From: Terramyces sp. JEL0728
Lineage: Eukaryota > Chytridiomycota > Chytridiomycetes > Rhizophydiales > Terramycetaceae
NCBI GenBank assembly: GCA_027603945.1
Contig: JADIIU010000012.1
Coordinates: 62,001 to 126,000, forward strand
DNA: 64,000 nt
Reading direction: 5' to 3'
The notes beneath the pieces are model-generated. The model did not search any database. It was not told where the DNA came from and saw only the letters and a list, made by a program, of their open reading frames with translations. A program made the translations under genes and the position numbers. Shown here one piece after another: positions 34,697-45,477 of this stretch. Position 1 is the stretch's first letter, and every line of letters starts with the position of its first letter.

Positions 34697-34710
34697 AACC
34701 CTAACCCTAG
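34697..34710. promoter_or_regulatory. telomere-like box (AACCCTAACCCTAG)
   Basis: Two telomeric-type repeats 43 bases upstream of the CDC50 start codon. A matching TTAGGGTTAGGG lies 36 bases upstream of another gene at 52517-52528. Similar boxes bind Tbf1/TRF-like factors in fungal promoters; a regulatory role here is inferred only. Confidence 0.5.
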
Positions 34711-34882
34711 TTTTGTTTGTGTTTGAACCAAAGAGTAGATTTAGAAATCGATTCGCATCGTAGCATTTACCATATGTATCTTGTTCCGATTTCCCCAATC
34801 AATTAACTCTTGAGCCGCAACAGTTAGTATCTGCAGATTATGTTAAACATCGGATTCCAATTTACGCGTATAAATGTATAGT

Positions 34883-35874
34883 TTATTTCATTAATGCTTC
34901 ATATACCGCCATTACAGTATATTTTCTGTTTTCAGCTTCAGGGTAGATCAAAGATCGTGGTCCGTTAAAAACTTGATCATCCACTTCATATGGTTTCCTT
35001 GGTAAACAATGCATGAATTTCCAGTCTGGTTTGGCATGTTTTCCTAATTCTTCAGTCACTTGGAACCCTTTAAAACTGTTTAATCTTTTGGCTTTCTCGT
35101 CTTCCTGCCCCATTGAAACCCATGTATCAGTAACGATAACATCCGCATCTTTGACTGCTTGTACTGGATCATTAAATATCCCTACTTTTCCAGACTGTTT
35201 ACTGAAATCAAGTACATCTGGTAGTATGGGGTAACCTTCAGGTGTAGCTACATTGACATTTAGCCCTAATCTTGGATAAGTTACAAGCATAGAATTGATG
35301 ATATTGTTTGAATCTCCAACCCAAGCAATATTCAGCTTTGGCAGTGGTGGTAGTGGCTCATCCGCTGTTGGTTTATGCTCTAGAGCTAATATTAATCAAA
35401 ATTACCACTGGGAAGATAGGCTTCATAAAGTGTCATTAAATCAGCAAGAATTTGCAATGGATGGTACTTTGCAGAAAGCGCATTGATCACAGGGACTTTG
35501 GAATACTGGGCCAATTCCTATTATTAATATCAACATACTGCTATTTCTGAATGTTGCCCTACTCTAGCTAAAATACAGTCAACCATTGAAGAAACGACTT
35601 TGGCAGTTACGGATAAAGGCTCTCCGCCTCCAAGCTGGATATCCTGCGAACCCAAAAACAGCGGATGTCCTCCATAGAATGCCCACCCGGTTTCTGCCGA
35701 TACTCTGGTTCTAGTTGACCTTTTTGTAAAAATCATTCCCAGTGTCTTTCCTTTTAGACTTGGGATGCGAGTTTCAGATTGCTTGTATACATGCGCTTTT
35801 AATTCTAAAGATCTTCGAATTAATTGTAATATTTGTGGTTTGCTGTAGTCACGAAGAGTGATTAGGTGTTTCAT
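34883..35874 (-). CDS. ARG3: ornithine carbamoyltransferase
   Basis: Three exons; introns 35518-35538 (21 nt) and 35386-35405 (20 nt); 316 residues from the Met at 35874. Carbamoyl-phosphate binding motif STRTR near residue 53, [20 protein letters not shown], the [16 protein letters not shown] strand, [13 protein letters not shown], and ornithine-loop [12 protein letters not shown] are all present. The enzyme makes citrulline for arginine synthesis. Fungal OTC can be mitochondrial or cytosolic. The frame is open further upstream ([11 protein letters not shown] matches the usual N-terminus). It could splice through a ~50-nt intron to an ATG at 36038, adding a short presequence, so the true start is uncertain. 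Confidence 0.95.
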
Positions 35875-36078
35875 GGCAAGAAAATCTGGAGATGAAAGAT
35901 CATCTTTTTGAAACGGAATGGGCAGGATATGGCGGTTATACGAGTCAGAATTTGGTCTGGAAACTGCAAATCAGCAGTTTGTCGTCCAGGTGTGATTTTT
36001 GAATGTTTAGTACATTGCAGGATAATAAGGATCGACATATATTTGAGACTCAATGGTGTTTATTGGATTGGCTTATTA

Positions 36079-36907
36079 TTATCCAGTATTAGGGTAAGGG
36101 GCAGTAACAGTTATATCAAGCTTTGGTTTCCTCTTGGGTTTGAACGAAGTCAGCGTTAATGCCTTGAATTCGAAAAACATTAAAGTGCTGGCAGCAAAAT
36201 GTATACCAAGTATGGTGTACATTATATAATACATTAGCTGCGAAGTATGGTAGTCTAGTGTTGTTGTCCACACGACTCCTTCAAACCCGTACCCTAAGGT
36301 ATCGAATAAGAGCAGCAAAACACACTTTGTAAGCAGCAGAGGCAGATTAATATTCCCCGCAGTGCTCTTTCGACTAATTTCGCGGTATAATATGATGGAT
36401 AGTGAAATTTCCAAGTAATTGTCAATTAATACAATCGCCAGGGTACGCAACAGCAGGAAAATCTCGGTTGTCTGATTAAATAATATTTACCAAATTGTAT
36501 TCAGGGTAGAAAGCACAAAGCAAGTGGAAACCCAAACTGCCGAGAGTCGAGAGTATATTCAAAGTATAGGATATAACAAAGACATTGTTTGTAAAGAAAG
36601 TAAACAGCACTCCAAATATCCTAAATGTCTGTAAATCGGTATATATAATAAAGAATATTTCCAGTTCTGCAGTTGCAATTAATAAGCAATTATCTACTTG
36701 CGAAATATATCCAGTTCGGTTGTTTGTTGATATTGCTTCAAATAGAATGTAAAAACGGTGAAGATTTCCAAGTAATCCAACAATATGAAAGCAAATAAAT
36801 GTAATTGTATAAGTCTTTTTAATGTTTTCTCTTTGTAAGCATTTCCACAGCGCTAGGCCTTTTAGTATTGTGGATACAGAAAGAAAGGCTAATGTAGTGG
36901 CATCCAT
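36079..36907 (-). CDS. multi-pass membrane protein, tandem copy 1
   Basis: Two exons split by a 19-nt intron (36472-36490), 269 residues with about seven hydrophobic helices and very short loops. No family was recognised. It is a clear paralogue of the next gene: both share a start of the type LVFLSISTILKA, an FH(I/L)VGFLGN turn in helix 2, a TAELEI(F/Y)FI helix, ISLSIILYREI, and a GIHFAA helix near the end. The helix count and topology suggest a receptor- or channel-like protein. Because the two copies remain intact with conserved intron position, both are likely functional. Confidence 0.75.
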
Positions 36908-37003
36908 TCACGTAAATTTTTGACACGTCAAGATGCCTTTGTGCTCTATCTGATATTGCATGAACCACACAGCCTGGCGGCGATACTAATAACAAGGGTA
37001 TAT

Positions 37004-37858
37004 TTATTGTAGTTGAGTTTGGTCCAGATTTATCGTTTGCTCCTGGTTTACTCGCTTCTTGTTGACTTTAAACGAGGACACTGCCAGGTCTTTAAATTCA
37101 AAAAATAAGAGCGTGATTGCAGCAAAATGGATACCAAGCACCGTATACAGAATATAAAACAACTGCTGCAGTGTGTATTCTTCCTAAATCAAAATTAATT
37201 ACAAATTTGATTGCAGTGACTACTCCATCTGCGGTATATCCAAGGATATCAAATGCCAATAAAGCCAGGCATTTTACAAGTAAAATTAAGAGTTTGGATT
37301 GGTTTTGCCCGATTTGTTTCTTTAGAATTTCCTTGTAGAGTATAATTGACAGATTAATGCTTAGATAGCTGTCAACAACCATCGCAACCAGTACTCGAGC
37401 AAGAGCAACTATTCCATTAGCCTTGGTTAGTAGACAAGTACAAAATCAAAGCCTGATGTATATGCGCAAGCCAGATGAAGAGCTAATGCACCGACAGCAA
37501 TCACCACATTCAATACCTGCATTAAAGCGACCCTTTTCGGTTTAAAAAAGGGGAAAAGTACAGAGTAAAGCTGCAGTGTTTGTAAATCCGCAAACATGAT
37601 GAAATAAATCTCCAATTCAGCAGTAAAAATCAAAAATGTGTTTTCCAAATTGCTCGGTTCTATATATTGAATCCCGAAATTCATTGCCCTCACGACCATA
37701 TAGTACCGCTGGATGTTCCCCAAGAACCCAACCAGGTGAAATAGAACGAAAGGGAGCGTGTACGAGTGCTTCCTGTTTTCCTTTTGACAGCATTTCCAGA
37801 ATGCGAATGCTTTTAGTATTGTTGATATTGATAGAAATACTAATGTAACAATTTCCAT
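37004..37858 (-). CDS. multi-pass membrane protein, tandem copy 2
   Basis: Three exons, 271 residues; introns 37422-37441 (20 nt) and 37184-37202 (19 nt). Paralogue of the gene at 36079-36907, in the same orientation about 100 bases away. The first intron falls at the equivalent place in both; the second is absent from copy 1, so an intron was gained or lost after duplication. Seven predicted helices; the cytosolic tail is short and charged (FKVNKKRVNQEQ). The start ATG at 37858 was preferred over an in-frame extension to 37999 because copy 1 begins at the matching residue. Divergent from glyoxalase II. Confidence 0.78.
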
Positions 37859-37949
37859 ATGCGGTTTTAATTCCAATTGTAATGATCTAGACAATGCCTC
37901 CTGATAACGTAATTTTCTTGCTGGTGCATGTTCAAATTTTTGCAGCGAA

Positions 37950-38770
37950 ATGTTAAAGAAAATGCTCAAGGTCACCCCAATTCCAATTTTCAACGACAAC
38001 TATGCGTATCTCTTGCATTGCACTAAAACCAATCTATCGGCACTCGTTGATCCTGCCGAGCCGATTCCAGCAATGGCGGCTGTAAAAGATACAAAGTTAG
38101 ATGCAATTCTAACCACAGTAGCAATTGTTAACGTAGCATCATCATAATGACCATGCAGGCGGCAACGCTAAAGTAGTTCAACAATATCCGGGAATAAAAG
38201 TTTATGCTGCAGATGAAAGAGTAAAGGAAATGACAATCAAAGCCAGCTCTCCATTCAAACTCGGAAACCTCAATATTACACCATTGATTACACCTGGACA
38301 TACGACCGGCTCTGTTTCTTATTTCGTTGAAGATTCAGAGGGAAAGGAAAAGGTGGTTTTTACTGGCGACACCTTGTTTGTTGGAGGGTACTCTGCACTA
38401 ACATAGATGTGGCCGATTTTTCGAAGGGACAAAGCAAGACATGTACAATTCACTGATTAAAACTATCGGGTCGTTGCCTAAAGATACTCTAGTATATTGC
38501 GGACAGTAATATTCGTTTTAATTTAGCGAATATACCAAAGCCAATTTGAAATTTGCACTGTCTGTTGATCCGACGAATCAAAAACTCAAGAGCAAGTATG
38601 ATTGGTCCCAACAGAATAAATGCACTGTTCCGTCTACTTTGCAAGATGAATGGGAAACCAATCCATTTATGCGAGTAGAGCAGCCATCTGTTCAAAACAC
38701 TGTTGGTGTCACTGACCCAGTCGAGCTAATGGGCACTCTGCGGGATTTGAAAAACAATTTCCGAGGGTAA
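37950..38770 (+). CDS. GLO2: hydroxyacylglutathione hydrolase (glyoxalase II)
   Basis: Four exons, 253 residues; introns 38118-38136, 38388-38406 and 38506-38526 (19, 19, 21 nt). Metallo-beta-lactamase fold: N-terminal [15 protein letters not shown] and metal motif [10 protein letters not shown] (restored only by removing the first intron). [29 protein letters not shown] (across the second) and [15 protein letters not shown] (across the third) follow. The C-terminal glyoxalase II extension is complete, ending in the FMR and [10 protein letters not shown] segments. It hydrolyses S-lactoylglutathione to lactate and glutathione in methylglyoxal detoxification. A second Met (37962) is equally possible as start. 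Confidence 0.96.
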
Positions 38771-38810
38771 TATTATAAAGTTGTTTTATATTCATATAAT
38801 TAAGCATGTG

Positions 38811-40851
38811 TTATTCCATCCCTTCTTCCATTTCTTCTTGGATTTTTATCAGCACTTCATCTCCGGTTAGTTTCCCTGCTGGTCCTTTTACTGGTGGTAA
38901 TCTGTTGGGCACGACAACAACTTGTATATCATCGCTACCGTGCTCTTCCTCTTCGTACTCTTCAATATCATTGACCGGTACGACTCTGGCGTGATTAGAT
39001 CTGAACGAGCCGAATCTTAATGCTCTGATTGAAAACTTTTTCTGTGTATGTCCCACTTGTTCAGTTTCAAGAGTTGCATCTGTGCCTGGTTGCTGTGAAA
39101 GTATAACATTCTTGTGTCGTCTCGAACCAACTGTTTTCTCATTGTCTGCACCTAAAAAGTTTTCATATAGTTTTTCATAATTTTCTATTATCTTGACTGA
39201 TTCTTCAAGGATATATTCTTGTATAGTTGGTGGGATTTTACAGGCGAAATCTCGCTCTTCTTTAAATAGCACTTTTCGTATTGGTTCATTCCTCATCTTT
39301 CTGTTATCAAGTGCTCGTTTTTTCCACAGTTTAACAGAAATGATGGTGTTTAAGGTTGATTTGTCCACGCGATTCTGGATTAGTTGAAATTACCAAAAGT
39401 TGTGGGTTCATTCCAAGCTGTTTCAACCTTTGAATGATTTTAATTACATCATGGAAGCTCTTGAATTTGTTTGCTTTTTGTCCTGTTCGGATCAGCATTT
39501 CTGCCTTCATCTTTTCCCAAGCTTCCATTTGTTTTTCAGCAAACACAATCGCTGCGTCCACATATCCTTTTGGTCCTAGTGGCACCGCAACATTAGTTTG
39601 AGGAAGCTTCTTTGTGCCCATTCTGCGCCATTGACTCGATGATGTTGCCCATTCAAATATGCTTGCACCTCCCTTTGGATCAAACTTGCTCCCTTCTTTG
39701 TGAATTGCTGATAACCCAGATATTAATCCGGGTCTTAATTCTGGAGGAGTGTTTGCAAAAATTTTAGATTGCTTAATATCATCCAGAGATTTGAATGCTT
39801 CTGGTGGCGACCAAATTTCTTCAGATTTACTCTCATGTAACGATTCAACAGACCCGTTATCTGAGAATTCTTCCAATTCTTCGTCACTATCTTGGTCTTG
39901 CATTTCTTCCTTGAATTTCAACATATCCAGCTCTTGCTGATAGTCGTACTTTTTTCTATCAGTCAAACGGCTTCTGACTGACGGTCGATAGGACTGCTCA
40001 GCTATTGATTTTTGAACACTCGCACTTTTCCCCAAGCGTGGTGGCATATCATCTCCAAAAGAAGGAACCGGCAGTCTTTCTTCTGGGTATATTTTGCCAG
40101 TATGCTTCCTTTCAACCAGAAGTTCTGGATTTACAGGCATTGACTCTGTTTCAAATATATTTTCCACTCTTGACATCAAGTTGCCGTATGGGTCTGGCTG
40201 TGCAGTCCCAATTCTAGTTTTACCTCTCCGCATCGAACTTTCCCTTGACACAGCAGCAGATTTTGCTATGCTTGGCCTTCCTTCATCCACTAAATATTAG
40301 AGTGCGTTACAATGCAAGATTGGAAGTTTGGCCATAGAATACCCGTCATTCTCCAAATCTCTGAATCTATTGTGAGTTCGTAGCTCTGCTATTAGAGCGT
40401 TTTTCGTTTTCGAATAAAATTTGGTTTCCTCCATGAGCATCAAGAGACTGCTTTCGCTCCTTGATTTTGATAAGCTGCCGTCTGGTAGTATCTCCCGACT
40501 CCCAAATTCCCTGCTGGATTTCATTCCCATTGTCGACTCTTTTTTACCTGAATGGTGTTTCGATGTATCTTTTAATGGAATGTATGTTTTTGACATTGAT
40601 TTGAAACTCATAGACGCGAGATTACTTTCTGTTCCATTACCATTGGAACTGCTGTATTGCTTATTTGCTGGATTCGATTTTTGATTCATGTAAGACGTAG
40701 ATACATTGGATGAAGCTGGAAGGCTGAAATCTCCGTTACTGGATAAAGTTCTACTTTTTTTGCTGTTAAAAAGACCGTCTGTATTCTCATCAAGGCTGTT
40801 GGTTGATTTCAACGGCAATTTCCCAGGACTAGAACTTTCCTCTTTGCTCAT
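38811..40851 (-). CDS. large low-complexity protein, unknown
   Basis: Three exons, 666 residues; introns 40290-40310 (21 nt) and 39375-39393 (19 nt). The first ~330 residues are Ser/Lys/Asn-rich and probably disordered. An acidic region (SDEELEEFSDNGSVESLHES) follows, then a more ordered helical part from ~residue 390 with SIFEWATSSSQWRRMG and AIVFAEKQMEAWEKMKAEM. A Glu-rich end finishes EEMEEGME. No family was recognised. The disordered N-terminus with scattered Ser/Lys suggests a regulated scaffold, and the helical region could be the conserved core. Its 3' end converges on glyoxalase II, 40 bases away. Confidence 0.75.
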
Positions 40852-41021
40852 CGTCTATGTGGTAAAATTGTAAAATGAGTACGCGTCAGCGGTTTATTTC
40901 TTGCAGTGCGGTTATGTTTGAGTTTTTAATTGAATTCCATAATCCAGCTTGTTCCAAATCAGGTCCCGGACAATTTTCAGAAATCCCTTCAAATTGGCGC
41001 ACGTTTGTTTATTAAACAAAG

Positions 41022-43099
41022 ATGGAAGATATTGTCGAAAAAGAAACTCGAAATAGACTATCCAGATGGCTCTCTATAGTATACATGAAAGAAGCAGAAA
41101 AGGTGGACGGCTTTGATTCCATAAAAGAAGTTGAAGAGCACCATTTGAATCAGACAGAGAGCAGCGTATCGCAAGAAAAACCAGCAACTGTATTCAGGTT
41201 GTCTTTAATGTCACCGTATAAATTGTTCCCAATTATAATCCAGCTCAAGAATTACACCTATTCCCAATTTTTGGATGATTTTCGCTCTGCAGTAACAATA
41301 TCGTTTGTTTTGATTCCTCAAGCAATGGGCTATGCACAGCTGGCACATGTAGATCCAATCAAAGCGCTTCTATCTGCAGTGTTTCCAGTGCTGGGCTATG
41401 CCGTATTTGGCGCTTCAAGGCAGCTTTCGGTGGGTAAAGGAATTCTAAATATAGGGCCAGAAGCGCTCTCGAGCGTATTGGTTGGAGTTGCTTGTATAAA
41501 TGAAGTGACGGTCAACGGAGGATCCACGAATGATGTAGCAAGTGCGCTGGGATTTTATGTGGGTATTTTTTGTATCGCTCTTTCTCTTATTGGGGCAGGG
41601 TTTGTCGATAATATTATATCTGGCTACCTGCTGAATGGGTTTGTAGCTGGAGTGGCATTCTTGATTGTAGTGGAACAGCTACCTGGCTTGCTTGGAGTTG
41701 TTTCTACGGCAGAAGGAAGCGACTCGACATACACAAAACTAATCAATGTCCCTTTCGCAAACGCAAACGGGAATACGGTTATTCTTTCCTGTGCATGTTT
41801 GGTTTTTCTCTTTGGTCTTCAGATTCTTAAAAAGAAAGGATCCAAGAGATTCCCATGGGTGGTTCATTTGCCAGTTATACTTGTGTTGGTATTTATTTGC
41901 ATCGTATTGTCCTACTCTTTGAACTTTAATTCATATGGAATTAAGATTATTGGAGATTTCAACAACAAAATCCCAATTCCTTCTGCACCGCCGTTGAATT
42001 ACGAGCAATTTAAAAGACTGCTTCCAAATGTAATTGTCATAGCTATTGTAGGATATATTGAGTCGCAATCAGTTACTAGAACATTCGGGCTCCAAAACGG
42101 CTATTTTCCCAGTGGTGATCGCGAATTGTTTGCGCTAGGTACTGCAAATGTATTTGGGTCTTTTATTGGCTCCTACGTCACGTTTGGATCATTGCCCAGA
42201 TCCAGAATATTGGCAACTGCTGGGGCTAGGACTACATTGGCAGGCGTAATGGCTGCGCTGATGGTTTTGACATTGTTTTCAACCCTAGAAGGTGTATTGC
42301 GCTATATTCCTAAGGCAGTATTGTGTGCGATAGTTGCCAATGCAGGATTTAATCTGATAGAGTTTCAGGAAATTGCGTTTTTAGTGAAGATGAAGAGTGT
42401 CGACGATACTATTATGTTTCTATTATCTTTTGGCGTCACTACATTCATTTCGATTTCAGATGGAATAGTGTTATGTCTATTGGTGTCTGCCTTGTTGATT
42501 TTAAGAAAAACTACAAAAACAGATATTGGATTAGTTGGACGGCTGGATTTGGATAACGGGGATACAATGTACACCGATTCAAGGAATTATCCCGACTGCC
42601 ATTTTGTAGATGGTGTGCTCGCTCTTTCTCTATACGGTCCGCTAGAATTTTACAATGCTGGGAGGCTGAGACGAAGAATTGAATTACTATTGGAAGCTGA
42701 AAGGAGTGCGATAGAATCGGCTTCAGCCAAATTTCATGAAGCATCTGCAAGTGATATCTCGCTGCCGATAGGAAACAGGGAAACTAGTTTATTTGTAAAA
42801 TCTAGGCACAGTTTTAGCGTAAATCCGATGAAGATAATATTTGATTTATCAAAGTGTGATGAAATAGTACATTGATTTAATTCTAGGATACCTATGCCGT
42901 TTTAATCCTCTCAAAAATTTTCAAAACCTTTGTTCGTCAGAGATGTGTCGTGATTATTAGTGGTGCTTGCGTTTCAGTCAAAAATCAGCTCGAGAAAGGT
43001 GGTGCGTTGGAAATCATTGGGGTCCTCAATGTAGTACCTACTTTGAAAGAAGCATTCGCACTAGCTGAATGCGAGGTTGAACCCTCAATTAATCCGTAA
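41022..43099 (+). CDS. SulP/SLC26 anion transporter with STAS domain
   Basis: Two exons split by a 20-nt intron (42866-42885), 685 residues. A ~75-residue cytosolic start is followed by FPIIIQLKNYTYSQFLDDFR. The transporter core has some 12-14 helices (SFVLIPQAMGYAQLAHVDPIK is the SulP signature; also GSFIGSYVTFGSLPRSRI). The STAS domain begins near residue 510 and its last third lies in exon 2 (DTYAVLILSKIF...VVIISGACVSVKNQLEKGG). Family members move sulfate or other anions. The ion is not predictable from sequence. The intron interrupts the STAS domain right after DLSKCDEI. Confidence 0.94.
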
Positions 43100-43298
43100 T
43101 TGTATTATTGCCCCACTATCCACTCTAATCTTTCTTGGATCTATCTAACCAATAAAACACTAGTTCATTGTCAAATAAACCTTTGGCTGCACTAAATGAG
43201 CAACACTCAAATGTAGGATTGGACAGCACTTGTCACAATAAGAGTGAGATGGCCCTGGTATTTAAAAAAGTCTAATTGCAAGAATACAATCAATATAT

Positions 43299-44813
43299 TT
43301 AAAGCTGTCTGAATTTGGATTGTTGCGGTGCTAGCATAGTTCTAATTTGTTCCTTCAAAAACTTTTCAGTTGGGCCAGACATTCCACTGCGCATCCAAAA
43401 CCATCCAAACGAAATAACTCCGCCAATGAGAAACAGTATAATAGAGAGGTTATATGTGACGGCAGCAGAGTAGAGTTCATACGGACTAACTGTCGCACCG
43501 CTAATAACGAATCTACCGTCACCATTAGGACCACGATCTTGTGCGGAATCTGTAGCATTTGCAACCGATTGAGCCAGCTGTTCGGTTTGAACAAATAAAA
43601 AATCAATTTTAAAATCGATATACTTGTATGCATTCAGCAAATAAGAGTATGCCATAAAGAAAGTAAGAAAGTGGATCAGGACATCGCCGCAGTTGTGGAA
43701 AATAAACAGTTTCTTTTTCATTTGCGGTCCTAATTTTAGCTTGGTATCTTCAATAAAGCAGTATCTGTTGAATGAAGTCAGCTGGAAAAAGTCGCAAGTA
43801 AATTTGTGAGTCAACAGGGAAGTCAGATCTCTGTTTTTGATAATTTGAATTGCACGGGAAGCGTTCATGATAAAACGAGCCACTATAAACAATACAGATA
43901 CGAATTGAAGAATCATGGTGGTGGTTGCAGTTGAAGTGGATCCAGGCTGGTTGTAGATTTGCAAAAATAGTATCGTTAATGGAATAACCAGGTTGACAGC
44001 CAAGAATGTATCCACATACCACAAGATTTTGTACACGCTGACAACCATATAGAATATCCATGACCGGTTTGCTCTGTAGTTCTTTGCGTATTCAGCATTG
44101 AACAATACAATTGTAGTCGCTTCTTCCAATTGATGTCCATCTAGCAAATTCAAAACTAGCAAACTTCTGGATATATTTTCCAGGCACCAGTTTTCAAGCG
44201 TGCCGTGAAAATCGCTTTTGTTTGAAATATAATAGAATGCTGCGTAGATTACACTGCATACATCTGCAAATACTGTGAACAAGGAAAACGCGAACGATAT
44301 GTAAGTATAGTAGTATTTCAAGTCCATAGCCGGGCTGACTGGTCTTATTACTTGTGTGTACAGAAGGATAAAGAGGGAAGCAAATGTGTTGAATGTGCCA
44401 GACAAGTTTCTGTGAATCGAGATTCTTCCTTGGCATTTGGCTGGCAGCTGCGCATTGACTTTTTGATAAAAACAGAAATGCATGTAACTAGTCATGACAT
44501 AGTATTCGTAAGCCATTTTGTTGATGAAAATATCAGCGACGAAATCCCGTTTAAGCACTTGACCGCCGTGTATGACTTGAACCACCCAATCTACCAGAGT
44601 AACAACCACTGCTGCAACTAGAATAATTACATTGACGTCAACTTTAGTAGTTAATAAAATACTAACAACTAAATTCACAATTGAAGCTAATTTGAATAAT
44701 CCCATCAGCGTTTGTACTTTTTGCTGATAGTATTTCACTTTGGTGCTGCCAGACTTGTCCACAAACGCCTTTAAATCAATATGCTCGAATGTGAGCTTTT
44801 GATTTTGGTTCAT
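43299..44813 (-). CDS. multi-pass membrane protein, unknown
   Basis: Intronless, 504 residues. About eight to ten hydrophobic helices in two halves, each with a cytosolic loop rich in basic residues. The second half has a Cys-Gly HNCGDVLIHF turn. A ~45-residue lumenal loop lies before the last helix (N-X-T and GDGR). The C-terminus is amphipathic (EKFLKEQIRTMLAPQQSKF). No known family was identified. A decayed second copy of its C-terminal part lies directly upstream (45045-45330), showing tandem duplication. Confidence 0.72.
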   Translation of the reverse strand: MNQNQKLTFEHIDLKAFVDKSGSTKVKYYQQKVQTLMGLFKLASIVNLVVSILLTTKVDVNVIILVAAVVVTLVDWVVQVIHGGQVLKRDFVADIFINKMAYEYYVMTSYMHFCFYQKVNAQLPAKCQGRISIHRNLSGTFNTFASLFILLYTQVIRPVSPAMDLKYYYTYISFAFSLFTVFADVCSVIYAAFYYISNKSDFHGTLENWCLENISRSLLVLNLLDGHQLEEATTIVLFNAEYAKNYRANRSWIFYMVVSVYKILWYVDTFLAVNLVIPLTILFLQIYNQPGSTSTATTTMILQFVSVLFIVARFIMNASRAIQIIKNRDLTSLLTHKFTCDFFQLTSFNRYCFIEDTKLKLGPQMKKKLFIFHNCGDVLIHFLTFFMAYSYLLNAYKYIDFKIDFLFVQTEQLAQSVANATDSAQDRGPNGDGRFVISGATVSPYELYSAAVTYNLSIILFLIGGVISFGWFWMRSGMSGPTEKFLKEQIRTMLAPQQSKFRQL

Positions 44814-45044
44814 GGAATAATGGCGGAAAATGTTGTGTCAATAATTTTGTATCAGCGGCTGGGCTCGTGGAATTCGCATCAAAGAGGAAAGAGCTGACCG
44901 AGTTCACATTTCCGAATACATGGAATTGAACCTGACGCAAGAAATCAAACGGATGCGGAATAGCATGTCCGATGGATTTATAGTCTGAAATTATTAAACT
45001 TGTGAAACTTTGTGGCGGTTTCAAATTATTTGCCAAATTTACAT

Positions 45045-45330
45045 TTGTACCGCTAAAATGTTGGAATTTCGAATGCTTAGGCGTCAATGCGGTCCGAACC
45101 ATCTGTTTAAATTCTTTCTGTTGGTCCAACCATTCCTGATCTGAGGTAAAACCATCCAGTGTAACAAAGAAAGCGATAGTATGAGATATCGACGGCAAGA
45201 GCTGCTGAATAGAATTCGTAGTGCCCCAGTGTTGCTCCAGGGATCAAGGGCCTGCTATAGTTAGATGCTTGAACAGTGGAATTATTGGAAGGATCCTGCA
45301 GATTAATATCCGCGCTGAGTAATCGAAAAG
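45045..45330 (-). pseudogene. broken tandem copy of the 43.3-44.8 kb membrane gene
   Basis: In shifting frames on the minus strand one reads GATLGHYEFYSAAL, then RSGMVGPTE, then VRTALTPKHSKF. These match the intact gene's GATVSPYELYSAAV, RSGMSGPTE and IRTMLAPQQSKF in the same order. Frame changes between the blocks and a shortened final helix mark it as a C-terminal relic. No short-intron pattern repairs them. The open frame 44776-45198 that crosses this area is a by-product. Confidence 0.72.
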
Positions 45331-45477
45331 CAATCCAGGGTAATTGTAGTCAAAACCATAGCCAAATACACGTTAGATCTGGTTCAATCTCAGTAATCCT
45401 TCAAGAGCAATCGCACCAATACCAAAGTGGCTTTTTGTTTTTTGATTATCAGTCCACAAACAGTAATCTTTCCAAGA

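Noticed and set aside
44776..45198. 140-codon minus-strand frame
   Set aside because: It crosses the decayed copy of the neighbouring membrane gene and then overlaps the start of the intact one; only the VRTALTPKHSKF part is homologous, in a broken context.
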